Source: Pseudomonas duriflava (lineage in GTDB: Bacteria; Pseudomonadota; Gammaproteobacteria; Pseudomonadales; Pseudomonadaceae). From it: DNA of 64,000 nt. Each line of letters starts with the position of its first letter. Positions within the stretch are counted from its first letter, which is position 1. Below are positions 40,749 to 48,922 of this stretch, in pieces. The DNA is taken from assembly GCF_007830155.1 (NCBI RefSeq), contig NZ_VLKY01000001.1, positions 454,278 to 518,277 of the forward strand. Direction: 5' to 3'. A program made the translations under genes and the position numbers. The notes beneath the pieces are model-generated. The model did not search any database and was not told the DNA's origin. It was given only the letters and a program-made list of their open reading frames with translations.

Positions 40749-41441
40749 ATGCGTTACGTATTTGGCGTGTTGCTTTTGATGCTTGCCGGCCTGGGTTTGG
40801 GTATCACCTATGGCTGGGTCACGATTCCTGCGGAGTGGAACCCTTTCGCTCCACTTGATGTAAAACAGCCCCCCAATTTACTAACATCCTACAAGCTCCG
40901 GCGTTTGCAACATGACCCGACCTTATGCAGTAAGGCACTGGAAACGTCGCCGTTGCGCTATGTACCGCTGTCAGGCACTACAGGCTCGAAGCAGTGTCCA
41001 CTCGACAATGTAGTGCGCGTGCAACGTTCGGAGGCTGCGTTCAGTGGCAGTTTCTTGGCGACATGTTCATTAGCCACAGCCTATGCCATGTTCGAATTGC
41101 ATGCCTTACAGCCTGCAGCGCAAGCGGTATTCGGGCAGCGCGTTACGCAGGTTGAGCATTTCGGTAGTTTCGCCTGCCGCAATATCTACGGCCGAGCCAA
41201 TGCGCGGCGCAGTGAGCATGCTACGGCTAATGCACTTGATCTGGCCGGTTTTCGTCTGGCCGATGGGAGCCGCATCACAGTGGCAAGAGACTGGAAGGGC
41301 GACGATGACAAGGCCCGCTTTCTTCGTCTGGCTCGTGAAGGTGCCTGCAAGACCTTTAACACAACGCTGTCACCAGACTACAACGCGGCGCATCGGGATC
41401 ATTTCCATGTGGACATGGGAGGCTTTCATGTCTGCCGATGA
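40749..41441 (+). CDS. Extensin-like C-terminal domain protein (M15-like fold)
   Basis: The 230-residue protein has one N-terminal membrane anchor (about 3-22) and an extensin-like C domain. The conserved SEHATANALDLAGF and AAHRDHFHVDMG match the metal-binding pattern of D-Ala-D-Ala carboxypeptidase/M15 folds, and several paired Cys suggest periplasmic disulfides. A peptidoglycan-related hydrolase function is inferred, not shown. It lies between DUF72 and rsmJ in a plus-strand run. Confidence 0.83.
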   Translation: MRYVFGVLLLMLAGLGLGITYGWVTIPAEWNPFAPLDVKQPPNLLTSYKLRRLQHDPTLCSKALETSPLRYVPLSGTTGSKQCPLDNVVRVQRSEAAFSGSFLATCSLATAYAMFELHALQPAAQAVFGQRVTQVEHFGSFACRNIYGRANARRSEHATANALDLAGFRLADGSRITVARDWKGDDDKARFLRLAREGACKTFNTTLSPDYNAAHRDHFHVDMGGFHVCR

Positions 41442-41498
41442 GTGTTCTGATTGCCTATGCTCTGGCAGAATGCGCGCTTTTACCTGTCGGTCTGCCTT

Positions 41499-42284
41499 AT
41501 GAGCGATAACCAGCGCGTACCCATCATCGTCGTTCAGCCGCTCGCCTCGGCTTGGTCAGAACAGGCCGAAATGTGGAGCCAGCGCCTTGGTTTACCGCTT
41601 TCAACGGCGCCCGAGGCAGACTTTATCCTTGAAGTCGGGGAGACAGGGTTACAGCTTGTTCAATGCGGGCCCGATTCGCCGGGACCCGTGCGGGTCGATT
41701 TTCTGGAAGGTGCGACCGCTCACCGTCGGCTTTTCGGTGGCGGTAGCGGGCAAATGATTGCTAAGGCCGTAGGAATTCAGGCCGGGATTCGCCCTTGCAT
41801 CTTGGATACTACTGCAGGGCTAGGACGTGATGCTTTCGTTCTGGCAACTCTGGGTTGCGAGGTCACTCTGATCGAGCGTCAACCCTTGATTGCTGCTTTG
41901 CTCGAAGATGGCCTTAGGCGTGCCGCGCATGACCCCGATGTTCAAACTATCGTACAGCGCATGCATCTTCTCACAGGCAATGCCATCGAGATCATGCAGG
42001 GCCTAACCGAATCTCCTCAAGTGGTTTATCTGGATCCCATGTTTCCCCATCGAGATAAAAGTGCCCTGGTAAAAAAGGAGATGCGCATCTTCCGGCCTTT
42101 GGTGGGAGATGACTTGGATGCTCCGGCCTTATTAAACGCTGCCCTTGATTTGGCCAGCCACCGGGTAGTCGTAAAGCGCCCGCGTAAGGCGCCTTGTATT
42201 GACGGCCCTAAGCCAGGATATAGCCTGGAGGGAAAATCCAGCCGTTATGATATTTATCCCAAGAAATCCCTGAACAAAAGCTAA
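41499..42284 (+). CDS. rsmJ: 16S rRNA m2G1516 methyltransferase RsmJ
   Basis: RsmJ (YhiQ) methylates N2 of G1516 in 16S rRNA with SAM. The 261-residue protein has the motifs [20 protein letters not shown], the SAM loop [17 protein letters not shown] and the catalytic region [21 protein letters not shown]. The ATG at 41499 is used; the in-frame extension upstream to 41451 is unsupported. Its stop directly abuts the stop of the convergent AbrB-type gene, with no bases between. Confidence 0.94.
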   Translation: MSDNQRVPIIVVQPLASAWSEQAEMWSQRLGLPLSTAPEADFILEVGETGLQLVQCGPDSPGPVRVDFLEGATAHRRLFGGGSGQMIAKAVGIQAGIRPCILDTTAGLGRDAFVLATLGCEVTLIERQPLIAALLEDGLRRAAHDPDVQTIVQRMHLLTGNAIEIMQGLTESPQVVYLDPMFPHRDKSALVKKEMRIFRPLVGDDLDAPALLNAALDLASHRVVVKRPRKAPCIDGPKPGYSLEGKSSRYDIYPKKSLNKS

Positions 42285-43340
42285 TTAATCACGTACGTGC
42301 CGTAGCCAAAGCTTGTATGCCGGTTGAGCCAGAAATAGCACTAATAACAATCTCAACACTTGCATGGCCGTGACCAAAGGCACCAGGAGATGCAAGGCTT
42401 CCGCTGTAAGGCTCATCTCGGCAATGCCGCCCGGCACCATGCCTAGCATAAGTGAGCGAGAATCGAGCCCGGTGAGCCAGCCAAGTCCGGCTGCGAGCGG
42501 TACGGCGATACTGACAGCCAGTAAGGTCGCCAGTAGAGTACGAAGCATAAACGCCGGTGCGCGGCGAAAAAACGGGCGATCAAAGTAGCAGCCCAGCGAG
42601 CTGCCGATTAACCACTGCCCAATTTGCCCCGCCCCGGCAGGCAAACCAATGCGGAGATCAAAAGTCACGCTAAAGACGATGCTGACTAACAATGCTCCCA
42701 GCTGCCAGGCATTAGGCAGACGCAAGCGCTGAAAGAGGAGGGCGAGCAGGGCGCCTAATGCAAGGATTGGCAGCAGCCATGAAGCATCAACGGTCGCGGA
42801 GTGGATCTGGGTCTTTGCGTTTTCACCAAACAGCACGGTATAGATAGCTGGAATACTCAGCAGTACCAGCATCATGCGTAAGCTTTGCCCTGCAGCCACG
42901 CGCGGCAGATTGGCACCATGCCGATACGCCAGGTTAACCATTTCATTAGCACCGCCCGGCATGCTGGCAAAAAAGGCGGTAGCACGATCTTCACCGCTAC
43001 GCCTCAACAAAATAATGCCAGTTACACTGGCCGCTACGGTAAGTACTGTACCCAGCACGATGACCAGAACATGCTCGCCAATCTCGGCCATGATGGCTTG
43101 GTTGAAATGCAGTCCTATACCCGTCGCAATGATCCATTGGCCGCCTTTACGCGAATGTGGTACTTCCTGGGTAAGCCATCCGCAGCAACGGATGAAAACG
43201 ACCCCGAGTAATGAGCCAATCATCCAGGGCAGCGGCCAGTGAGCCAGATAGGCCAGATAGCCGCCCAACGCCCCCGCAATAGGCGTCAGCCACCAAGTAT
43301 GAAAGGAGGACAGAAAGCGGAGAGCAGGCTCGGATTTCAC
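42285..43340 (-). CDS. AbrB-family membrane transporter/regulator
   Basis: The 351-residue protein is a duplicated AbrB-like (Pfam AbrB, E. coli AbrB/YkbA-type) membrane protein with about 10 transmembrane helices. Conserved loop signatures include MPGGANEMVNLA and, in the second half, VPGGIAEMSLTA. Homologues often stand near tripartite tricarboxylate transporter genes, as here; transport of an organic acid is inferred. It starts with GTG at 43340 behind AAGGA. An 11-base direct repeat (AGGCGCCAGAG at 43358 and 43397) lies just upstream of its start. Confidence 0.85.
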   Translation of the reverse strand: MKSEPALRFLSSFHTWWLTPIAGALGGYLAYLAHWPLPWMIGSLLGVVFIRCCGWLTQEVPHSRKGGQWIIATGIGLHFNQAIMAEIGEHVLVIVLGTVLTVAASVTGIILLRRSGEDRATAFFASMPGGANEMVNLAYRHGANLPRVAAGQSLRMMLVLLSIPAIYTVLFGENAKTQIHSATVDASWLLPILALGALLALLFQRLRLPNAWQLGALLVSIVFSVTFDLRIGLPAGAGQIGQWLIGSSLGCYFDRPFFRRAPAFMLRTLLATLLAVSIAVPLAAGLGWLTGLDSRSLMLGMVPGGIAEMSLTAEALHLLVPLVTAMQVLRLLLVLFLAQPAYKLWLRHVRD

Positions 43341-43415
43341 GAGAGTTCCTTGAAATCAGGCGCCAGAGGTGTTTGGCACGAGAATACTGTGAAAAAAGGC
43401 GCCAGAGAGAGGAGA

Positions 43416-43449
43416 AAGCTGACGCCTCTGGAAACGGAGGCGTCAGCTT
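43416..43449 (-). terminator. Terminator of the tctCBA operon
   Basis: A 13-base perfect stem (AAGCTGACGCCTC against GAGGCGTCAGCTT) with an 8-base loop sits just after the tctA stop on the minus strand, followed there by TTTCTCC. It separates tctA from the AbrB-type gene that lies downstream on the same strand. Confidence 0.8.
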
Positions 43450-43455
43450 CTTAGG

Positions 43456-44973
43456 TCATGCGTCTGCAAGCAAAGCTTTGCGCTGTGCTTGTCGGCGCCG
43501 CCAGATACGAATCACTGGTAATACCAGCATCAGTACAACCAGCATCCAGATAGCCTGTGTAATGCCACTCGACCACAGAATGTCCAGTGCGCCATTAGAA
43601 ATGGAGAGGGCTCGGCGTAAGTTCTGTTCCATGAGGCCGCCCAGAATGAAACCGAGCAGCAGGGGCGATAGGGGGAAATCCAGCTTACGCAGGATGTAGC
43701 CCAATATACCGACCAGAACCATTAGAATCAGATCGAAAGTAGTAGCATGGATCGCATAGACACCGATCGAGGTAATGATCGCAATGGCTGGTACCAATGC
43801 CCAGTTCGGCACGGCAAGGATCCGTGTGAATACTTTGATCATCGGTACGTTAAGCACCAGTAGCATCACGTTGGCGATGAACAGCGAGGCAATCAACCCC
43901 CACACCAGTTGCGGCTCGTTCTGGAACAGCAGAGGACCTGGTGTAATGTTGTATAGCGTTAAGGCACCAATCATTACCGCTGTTGTTCCGGAGCCGGGGA
44001 CGCCTAGTGTCAGCATGGGCACCATGGCGCCGCAGCAGGAGGCACCAATGGCTGTCTCGGGAGCCGCCAGGCCACGAATATCCCCTTTGCCGAATTGCCC
44101 GCTCGGGCCGGCAATGCGTTTTTCGGTCATATAAGCCAAAGCGCTAGCCAATGTGGCACCAGCACCCGGCAGAACACCAATGACGAAGCCGCCAACGGCA
44201 CACCGTAGATTGATAAAGAATACACGCCGTGCTTCATTGAGGTTAAAAAGCATCCGGCCGGTAGTTTTGACCACGGTATGTCCATGATGCGTCTTTTCCA
44301 GCAGGAGCAGGATTTCACTAACGGAGAACAGGCCGAGTACTAGCACTACGAACTGAATGCCGTCCGCGACATGGATGCTGTCAAAGGTGAAGCGGTAAAC
44401 GCCACTATTGGCATCAATGCCAACTGTAGACAGGAACAGACCAAGCAAGGCGGCTACAAGGGTCTTCATCGGCTTGTCACCGGCCATGCCGGCCAATGCA
44501 ACAATGGCCAGCACCATCAGCACGAAATACTCTGCCGGACCAAAAGCAATAGCCCACTTCGCCAGCAGAGGTGCAAACAGCACCATGCCGCACGTCGCGA
44601 TCAATGCGCCTATGAAAGAGCTCCAGGCTGACAGTGACAATGCTACGCCCGCGCGGCCTTGCCGGGCTAGTGGATAACCGTCCAGCGTAGTCATCAGTGT
44701 TGAAGCTTCTCCTGGAATATTCAGCAGAATCGAGGAGATCCGACCACCGTATTCGCACCCTAGGTAGACCGCGGCGAGCAGAATCAACGCTGATTCTGGA
44801 GGTAATCCCAGCGCAAACGCTATAGGAATAAGCAAGGCTACGCCATTGATAGGTCCCAGGCCGGGTAGAAGCCCGACAACCGTGCCGATCAGCGTGCCAA
44901 TCAACGCAATCATAAGATTGGTTGGCGTCATCGCAACGCCAAAACCCTGCGCCAGATACGTCAAAGTGTCCAT
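43456..44973 (-). CDS. tctA: Tripartite tricarboxylate transporter, large permease TctA
   Basis: TctA is the large (about 12-helix) membrane component of the TTT system, which imports citrate or related acids with a periplasmic receptor. The 505-residue protein shows the family motifs GLLPGLGPINGVALLIP, YGGRISSILLNIPGE and the second PGAGATLASALAYMTEKR. The start at 44973 has GGAG upstream and lies one base past the tctB stop, so translation is coupled. Confidence 0.95.
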   Translation of the reverse strand: MDTLTYLAQGFGVAMTPTNLMIALIGTLIGTVVGLLPGLGPINGVALLIPIAFALGLPPESALILLAAVYLGCEYGGRISSILLNIPGEASTLMTTLDGYPLARQGRAGVALSLSAWSSFIGALIATCGMVLFAPLLAKWAIAFGPAEYFVLMVLAIVALAGMAGDKPMKTLVAALLGLFLSTVGIDANSGVYRFTFDSIHVADGIQFVVLVLGLFSVSEILLLLEKTHHGHTVVKTTGRMLFNLNEARRVFFINLRCAVGGFVIGVLPGAGATLASALAYMTEKRIAGPSGQFGKGDIRGLAAPETAIGASCCGAMVPMLTLGVPGSGTTAVMIGALTLYNITPGPLLFQNEPQLVWGLIASLFIANVMLLVLNVPMIKVFTRILAVPNWALVPAIAIITSIGVYAIHATTFDLILMVLVGILGYILRKLDFPLSPLLLGFILGGLMEQNLRRALSISNGALDILWSSGITQAIWMLVVLMLVLPVIRIWRRRQAQRKALLADA

Positions 44974-44974
44974 G

Positions 44975-45433
44975 TTAGATCTCCAGGCCACTCAGTAGGC
45001 CTTGTGGCAATGGCACGTCGAGAATGCGATCAAACAAGATGTACAGGCCGATCGACAGCAATACGCTGGTAATGGCGCTGCCTTTCCACCGGCCGCCGTA
45101 GAGCCGGGCGAAGGCCATGCCAGCCAGAGTACTGCTCACAATGAAACCGAGCGCCTCGAATAGCAGGGCATACGCCAATAGCAGTAGAAAACAGACCAGG
45201 ATCTTGCGCAGCGTAGGCGCGTCCATTGGTTGCTCGTCATGCTCCTGGCTGAGCGGTGTGGGCTTGACCAGTAGATAGACCAAGCTGGCGCACATGAGTC
45301 CAAGCATCAGCAGTGGAAACGCACGTGGACCGACCGGCTCATAGGAAAAAGGTGCTTGGTAATCCCATCCGATATACGCGAGCACTAGTCCCGCAATTAG
45401 CCAGACAGCAATAAAGACTCGTTGAAAAACCAT
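44975..45433 (-). CDS. tctB: Tripartite tricarboxylate transporter, small permease TctB
   Basis: The 152-residue protein has four predicted helices and the loose TctB pattern (YEPVGPRAFPLLMLGLM near the N-terminus). This is the poorly conserved small membrane subunit of the TTT transporter. GAGGAAA precedes the ATG. It stands between tctC (50-base gap) and tctA (1-base gap). Confidence 0.92.
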   Translation of the reverse strand: MVFQRVFIAVWLIAGLVLAYIGWDYQAPFSYEPVGPRAFPLLMLGLMCASLVYLLVKPTPLSQEHDEQPMDAPTLRKILVCFLLLLAYALLFEALGFIVSSTLAGMAFARLYGGRWKGSAITSVLLSIGLYILFDRILDVPLPQGLLSGLEI

Positions 45434-45483
45434 GATGGTTTCCTCATGGGCGCCCTGCTTGCAGAATCAGGGCGGCTGTACGA

Positions 45484-46461
45484 TCACTGAATAAGACCGA
45501 ACTCTTTGGCCAGGCCGCGGTAGCGAGCTACTTCTTTCTGAACGTAGGCATCCAGTTCATCGCCGGTCATAGCGAAGGGGAACAGCTCACGCTGATCACG
45601 CAGCTTGGCGAAATCGTCAGAGGCGAGGAGTTTGTCGAAAGCGTTTTTCCACCAAGTGTAATCTTCGTCGCTGACCTTTGGACCAAGATAGAAACCGCGC
45701 ACCACTGGCCAAACGATGTCATAGCCCTGTTCGCGTGCAGTAGGAATCTCAGCCATGGCTGGCTCCTCCAGACGATTCTCGGAAAATACTGCCAGGATGC
45801 GCATGTTGCCGCTTTCAATATGTGGCATGGAGTCAGAGATATCGGTACTGCCTACCTGAATATGTCCGCCCAGAAGTGCTGTAGCGATTTCACCGCCACC
45901 CTCTAGCGAAACGTAGCGCAGGTCGCGTGGATTGATGCCAGCCGCTTTAGCGATCAGCGCTGTCTGCATCCAGTCCTGGCTACCTACGGTACCGCCTGCA
46001 CCAATCACAACTTTGGAGGGGTCTTTCTTCAATGCTTCGACAAGATCGCCAAGGGTCTTGTAGGGTGAGTCGTTCCGGACAGCAATGGCGCCGTAACTAG
46101 TGCCGACTGCTGCAAGCCATTTGACTGCTTTTTCATCGAAACGGCCGAACTTGCCCTGCGACAGATTCAACAGTGAGCCACTGGAAAAGGCCACGATGGT
46201 GCCGCCTTCTTTCGGACGTTGGGCGACCACCGTGTTATAGGCAACGGCACCCACGCCGCCCGGCATATAGGTCACCCGCATGGGTTTTTCAAGAAGCTTG
46301 GCATCGACTAAGGCGCTTTGAGCTAGTTTGCAGGTCAGGTCGAAGCCACCGCCGGGAGAGGCCGGAGCAATGCACTCAGGGCGTTTGGGTTCAGCCATCA
46401 GCTGAGTAGACAGCAGCACGGTAGCCGCAGCGATAGACAGATGGCGCAGAGACAGAGTCAT
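45484..46461 (-). CDS. tctC: Tripartite tricarboxylate transporter, periplasmic receptor TctC
   Basis: TctC is the Bug-type extracytoplasmic solute receptor of the TTT system. The 325-residue protein has a signal peptide (about 1-22, cleavage after LMA) and the Bug motifs APASPGGGFDL, MPGGVGAVAYN and GGTVGSQDWMQ. The ligand, citrate-like by analogy with TctC of Salmonella and the P. aeruginosa system, is not proven. AGGAG precedes the ATG at 46461. It is the first gene of tctCBA. Confidence 0.94.
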   Translation of the reverse strand: MTLSLRHLSIAAATVLLSTQLMAEPKRPECIAPASPGGGFDLTCKLAQSALVDAKLLEKPMRVTYMPGGVGAVAYNTVVAQRPKEGGTIVAFSSGSLLNLSQGKFGRFDEKAVKWLAAVGTSYGAIAVRNDSPYKTLGDLVEALKKDPSKVVIGAGGTVGSQDWMQTALIAKAAGINPRDLRYVSLEGGGEIATALLGGHIQVGSTDISDSMPHIESGNMRILAVFSENRLEEPAMAEIPTAREQGYDIVWPVVRGFYLGPKVSDEDYTWWKNAFDKLLASDDFAKLRDQRELFPFAMTGDELDAYVQKEVARYRGLAKEFGLIQ

Positions 46462-46474
46462 GAAAGATCTCCTA

Positions 46475-46485
46475 TTGTTCTTGTT
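46475..46485 (-). promoter_or_regulatory. Candidate Crc/Hfq binding motif at the tctC ribosome binding site
   Basis: On the minus strand AACAAGAACAA, an unbroken AAN repeat, lies just upstream of AGGAG and the tctC ATG. Such AANAANAA motifs at translation starts are the known targets of Hfq with Crc in pseudomonad catabolite repression. Repression of TctC by preferred carbon sources is inferred. Confidence 0.6.
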
Positions 46486-46518
46486 ATACAAATAAAAGGC
46501 AGCGCTATAAGCGTTTCA

Positions 46519-46638
46519 CTAACGAATAGCAGGCCACAGGCGCAAAGACGCATGACAAGTAAGATAAGAACAACAAGGAAGAGCGCCAGGCCAGGAATGG
46601 CAGAGCGTGCATAGGGGACAGGCGTAAAACGTCTGCAT
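46519..46638 (-). CDS. Short ORF (39 codons, Cys-rich) in the tctC leader
   Basis: A 39-residue reading frame starts with ATG at 46638 behind AAGGA at 8 bases spacing and ends with TAG at 46519, 57 bases before tctC. The peptide begins MQTFYACPLCTLCHSWPG and contains seven Cys, with CPLC and CTLC-like spacing and a CC pair. It is in the likely 5' leader of tctCBA, so it could be a regulatory leader peptide or a small protein. No homologue is known to me, and chance cannot be excluded at this length. Confidence 0.4.
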   Translation of the reverse strand: MQTFYACPLCTLCHSWPGALPCCSYLTCHASLRLWPAIR

Positions 46639-46712
46639 GGTGGTTTTCCTTTTATTCTTATCTGAAAACGTTGCTACCACAGGCCGCTTTCGGTAAAGGC
46701 AATAAACCTTTA

Positions 46713-46750
46713 TTTCATCCTATTGCTTCAATCTTTCATCAACCTTTCAA
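46713..46750 (+). promoter_or_regulatory. TTTCAT direct repeats upstream of tctD
   Basis: TTTCATC occurs at 46713 and 46734 and TTTCAA at 46745, i.e. spacings of 21 and 11 bases, about two and one helical turns. OmpR-family regulators such as TctD commonly bind direct repeats with this phasing. The functional link is inferred. Confidence 0.35.
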
Positions 46751-46824
46751 TTGAGGCGGAGATACACCATTCCTCAAAAAGCCTAGGTACACTGCTCCTC
46801 TTCGAAGCTGTTCTGGAGAATGGT

Positions 46825-47496
46825 GTGCGTATCCTGCTCGTGGAAGATCATCGACCTTTGGCCGAAAGCGTCGCCCAGGCGTTGAAAGGCAAAGGATGGA
46901 CCGTAGACATGCTTCATGATGGCGTAGCAGCGGATTTAGCGCTTTCCAGTGAAGACTATGCCTTGGCCATTCTGGATGTCGGCCTGCCCCGGCTTGACGG
47001 CTTTGAAGTGCTTGCACGCCTGCGGGAGCGGGGCAACCGCCTACCGGTTTTGATGTTGACGGCTCGGGGGGAGGTTAAAGATCGTGTACAGGGGCTCAAC
47101 CTGGGGGCGGATGATTATCTGGCCAAGCCATTTGAACTGACGGAGCTGGAAGCGCGTGTCAATGCCCTGTTGCGGCGTAGCGTGCTTGGTGGAGAGCGAC
47201 AGCAGCGCTGCGGCCCTTTGGTTTACGATTTGAATACACGGCGTTTCAGTCTCAATGAGCAGCCTTTGACGTTAACCTCGCGGGAGCAAGCTGTCTTGGG
47301 CGTACTGATTGCCCGACCAGGGCGGGTCATGAGTAAGGAGCAGCTCGCCTCGCATGTGTTCGGTCTTGATGAAGAGGTCAGTCCTGAAGCAATTGAGATC
47401 TATATTCACCGGCTGCGCAAGAAGTTGGAAGATAGTCCGGTTCGTATCGTGACCTTCCGAGGGCTGGGCTACCTGCTGGAGGCTTCAGGTGGCTGA
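46825..47496 (+). CDS. tctD: Two-component response regulator TctD (OmpR family)
   Basis: The 223-residue protein has a receiver domain (acidic ED near residues 7-8, phospho-acceptor Asp51 in AILDVGLP, LAKPFEL) and a C-terminal winged-helix DNA-binding domain ending in TFRGLGYLLEA. It probably activates tctCBA in response to tricarboxylates. The start is a GTG at 46825, with GGAG 6 bases upstream, giving the family N-terminus VRILLVEDH. It overlaps tctE by 8 bases. Confidence 0.92.
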   Translation: MRILLVEDHRPLAESVAQALKGKGWTVDMLHDGVAADLALSSEDYALAILDVGLPRLDGFEVLARLRERGNRLPVLMLTARGEVKDRVQGLNLGADDYLAKPFELTELEARVNALLRRSVLGGERQQRCGPLVYDLNTRRFSLNEQPLTLTSREQAVLGVLIARPGRVMSKEQLASHVFGLDEEVSPEAIEIYIHRLRKKLEDSPVRIVTFRGLGYLLEASGG

Positions 47497-48919
47497 AGAC
47501 GTGTCGCCGGTCAGTGGGATCATTGTTACAGGGAGTTTACGGGGCCGCTTGCTGCGGCGGTTGGCCATACTGTTGGCGCTATTGTTGGCCGTCAGTAGCT
47601 TGAGCGCCTACTTCAATGGTAGGCGCGTTGCCGATACTGCCTATGACCGCACTTTACTAGCCTCGGCGCGAACCATTGCCGCCGGGTTGCATGCCGCAGA
47701 CGGTACCCTGCGAGCCGATGTGCCTTACATTGCCCTTGATACGTTTGCGTCCGACAACGTTGGACGCATCTATTATCAGGTACTGGATATAAATGGCCAC
47801 CTCATTTCAGGCTATGAAGACTTGCCTTCGCCGCCTGCCGAGACGCCCCTCACACATGATTATCCAGCCCTGGCACGTTTTTACGATGGGGATTATCGCG
47901 GTCAGAGCGTGCGTGTGGTCAGTCTGCAGCAGCCGGTCAGCGAACCTTCTATGCTGGGAATGGCTGAAATTCGCGTGGCAGAGACAGAGCAGTCTCGGGA
48001 GGCCATGGCGCGCAGCCTGCTTGCGGATACACTCTTGCGTTTGTGTCTGCTTGCTGTAGGGGCTCTGACGTTAGTCTGGTGGGTGGTTAGTGCAGCCCTA
48101 CGTCCTTTGGAGCGGCTTAGGGCGGCTGTGGAAGAGCGCCAGCCTGATGATTTGAGACCGCTGCCCCCGGTTACTATCCAGCGGGAGTTGTTTCCTCTGG
48201 TCAGTGCGCTTAATCAATTTACCGTACGTTTGCGTACGTTATTCGAACGGCAATCACATTTTATTGCCGATGCAGCCCATGAGCTGCGTACTCCATTAGC
48301 AGCCCTCAAGGCGCGTATTGAGCTAGGGTTGCGTGAGCAAGAACCTGCTGAATGGCGTACAACCTTGCTGGAGGCCCAGCAAAATACTAACCGGCTCGCT
48401 CATTTAGCTAATCAACTTTTGTCTCTGGCACGTATCGAAAGCGGTGCGCAGGCCATTGCAGAAGGTGGCGCCGAGCGTATCGAGCTGGGCGTTCTGGCGC
48501 GCGAGCTGGGCTTGGCCCTGGCGCCCTTAGCGTATATGCGAGGCGTGGCCCTGGCTTTGGAGGCTGACCAGGAGGTATGGGTGAAAGGTGAACCCACGCT
48601 ACTTAACGAGCTGCTATCGAATCTGATCGACAATGCTTTAGCGCATACGCCCAAAGGGGGAAATGTCATTATTCGGGTCATGTCGCCATGCCTTTTAGAG
48701 GTTGAGGACGATGGTCCGGGCATTCCTCCGGAGGCCCGCGCGCGAGTATTCGAACGGTTTCAGCGCTTGGACCCACAGCGTAATGGAGCAGGATTGGGTT
48801 TGGCCATTGTAGGAGAGATCTGCCGAGCCCATCAGGCGTCTATTGCGTTGTATGACGGCTCAGCCGGAGGGTTACGAGTTAGGGTTACCTTTCCGGATGA
48901 GCGCCTTGTGGTGGACTGA
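47489..48919 (+). CDS. tctE: Sensor histidine kinase TctE
   Basis: The 476-residue kinase has two transmembrane helices (about 24-41 and 183-203) enclosing a periplasmic sensor of the TctE N-terminal type. A HAMP-like linker, a HisKA domain with His264 in ADAAHELRTPLA, and an HATPase domain (NLIDNALAHTPKGG, VEDDGPGIPPEAR, GAGLGLAIV) follow. It presumably senses a tricarboxylate and phosphorylates TctD. It starts with GTG at 47489 inside the tctD end, so the two are translationally coupled. Confidence 0.93.
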   Translation: MAEDVSPVSGIIVTGSLRGRLLRRLAILLALLLAVSSLSAYFNGRRVADTAYDRTLLASARTIAAGLHAADGTLRADVPYIALDTFASDNVGRIYYQVLDINGHLISGYEDLPSPPAETPLTHDYPALARFYDGDYRGQSVRVVSLQQPVSEPSMLGMAEIRVAETEQSREAMARSLLADTLLRLCLLAVGALTLVWWVVSAALRPLERLRAAVEERQPDDLRPLPPVTIQRELFPLVSALNQFTVRLRTLFERQSHFIADAAHELRTPLAALKARIELGLREQEPAEWRTTLLEAQQNTNRLAHLANQLLSLARIESGAQAIAEGGAERIELGVLARELGLALAPLAYMRGVALALEADQEVWVKGEPTLLNELLSNLIDNALAHTPKGGNVIIRVMSPCLLEVEDDGPGIPPEARARVFERFQRLDPQRNGAGLGLAIVGEICRAHQASIALYDGSAGGLRVRVTFPDERLVVD

Positions 48920-48922
48920 GCC

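Larger units (their letters stand above)
46462..46824. other. Divergent regulatory region between tctC and tctD
   Basis: This 363-base region separates the tctCBA operon from the tctDE two-component genes. It contains a 39-codon short ORF toward tctC, an A-rich motif at the tctC ribosome binding site and TTTCAT-type repeats near tctD, each listed separately. No clear sigma70 promoter was identified by eye. Confidence 0.6.
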
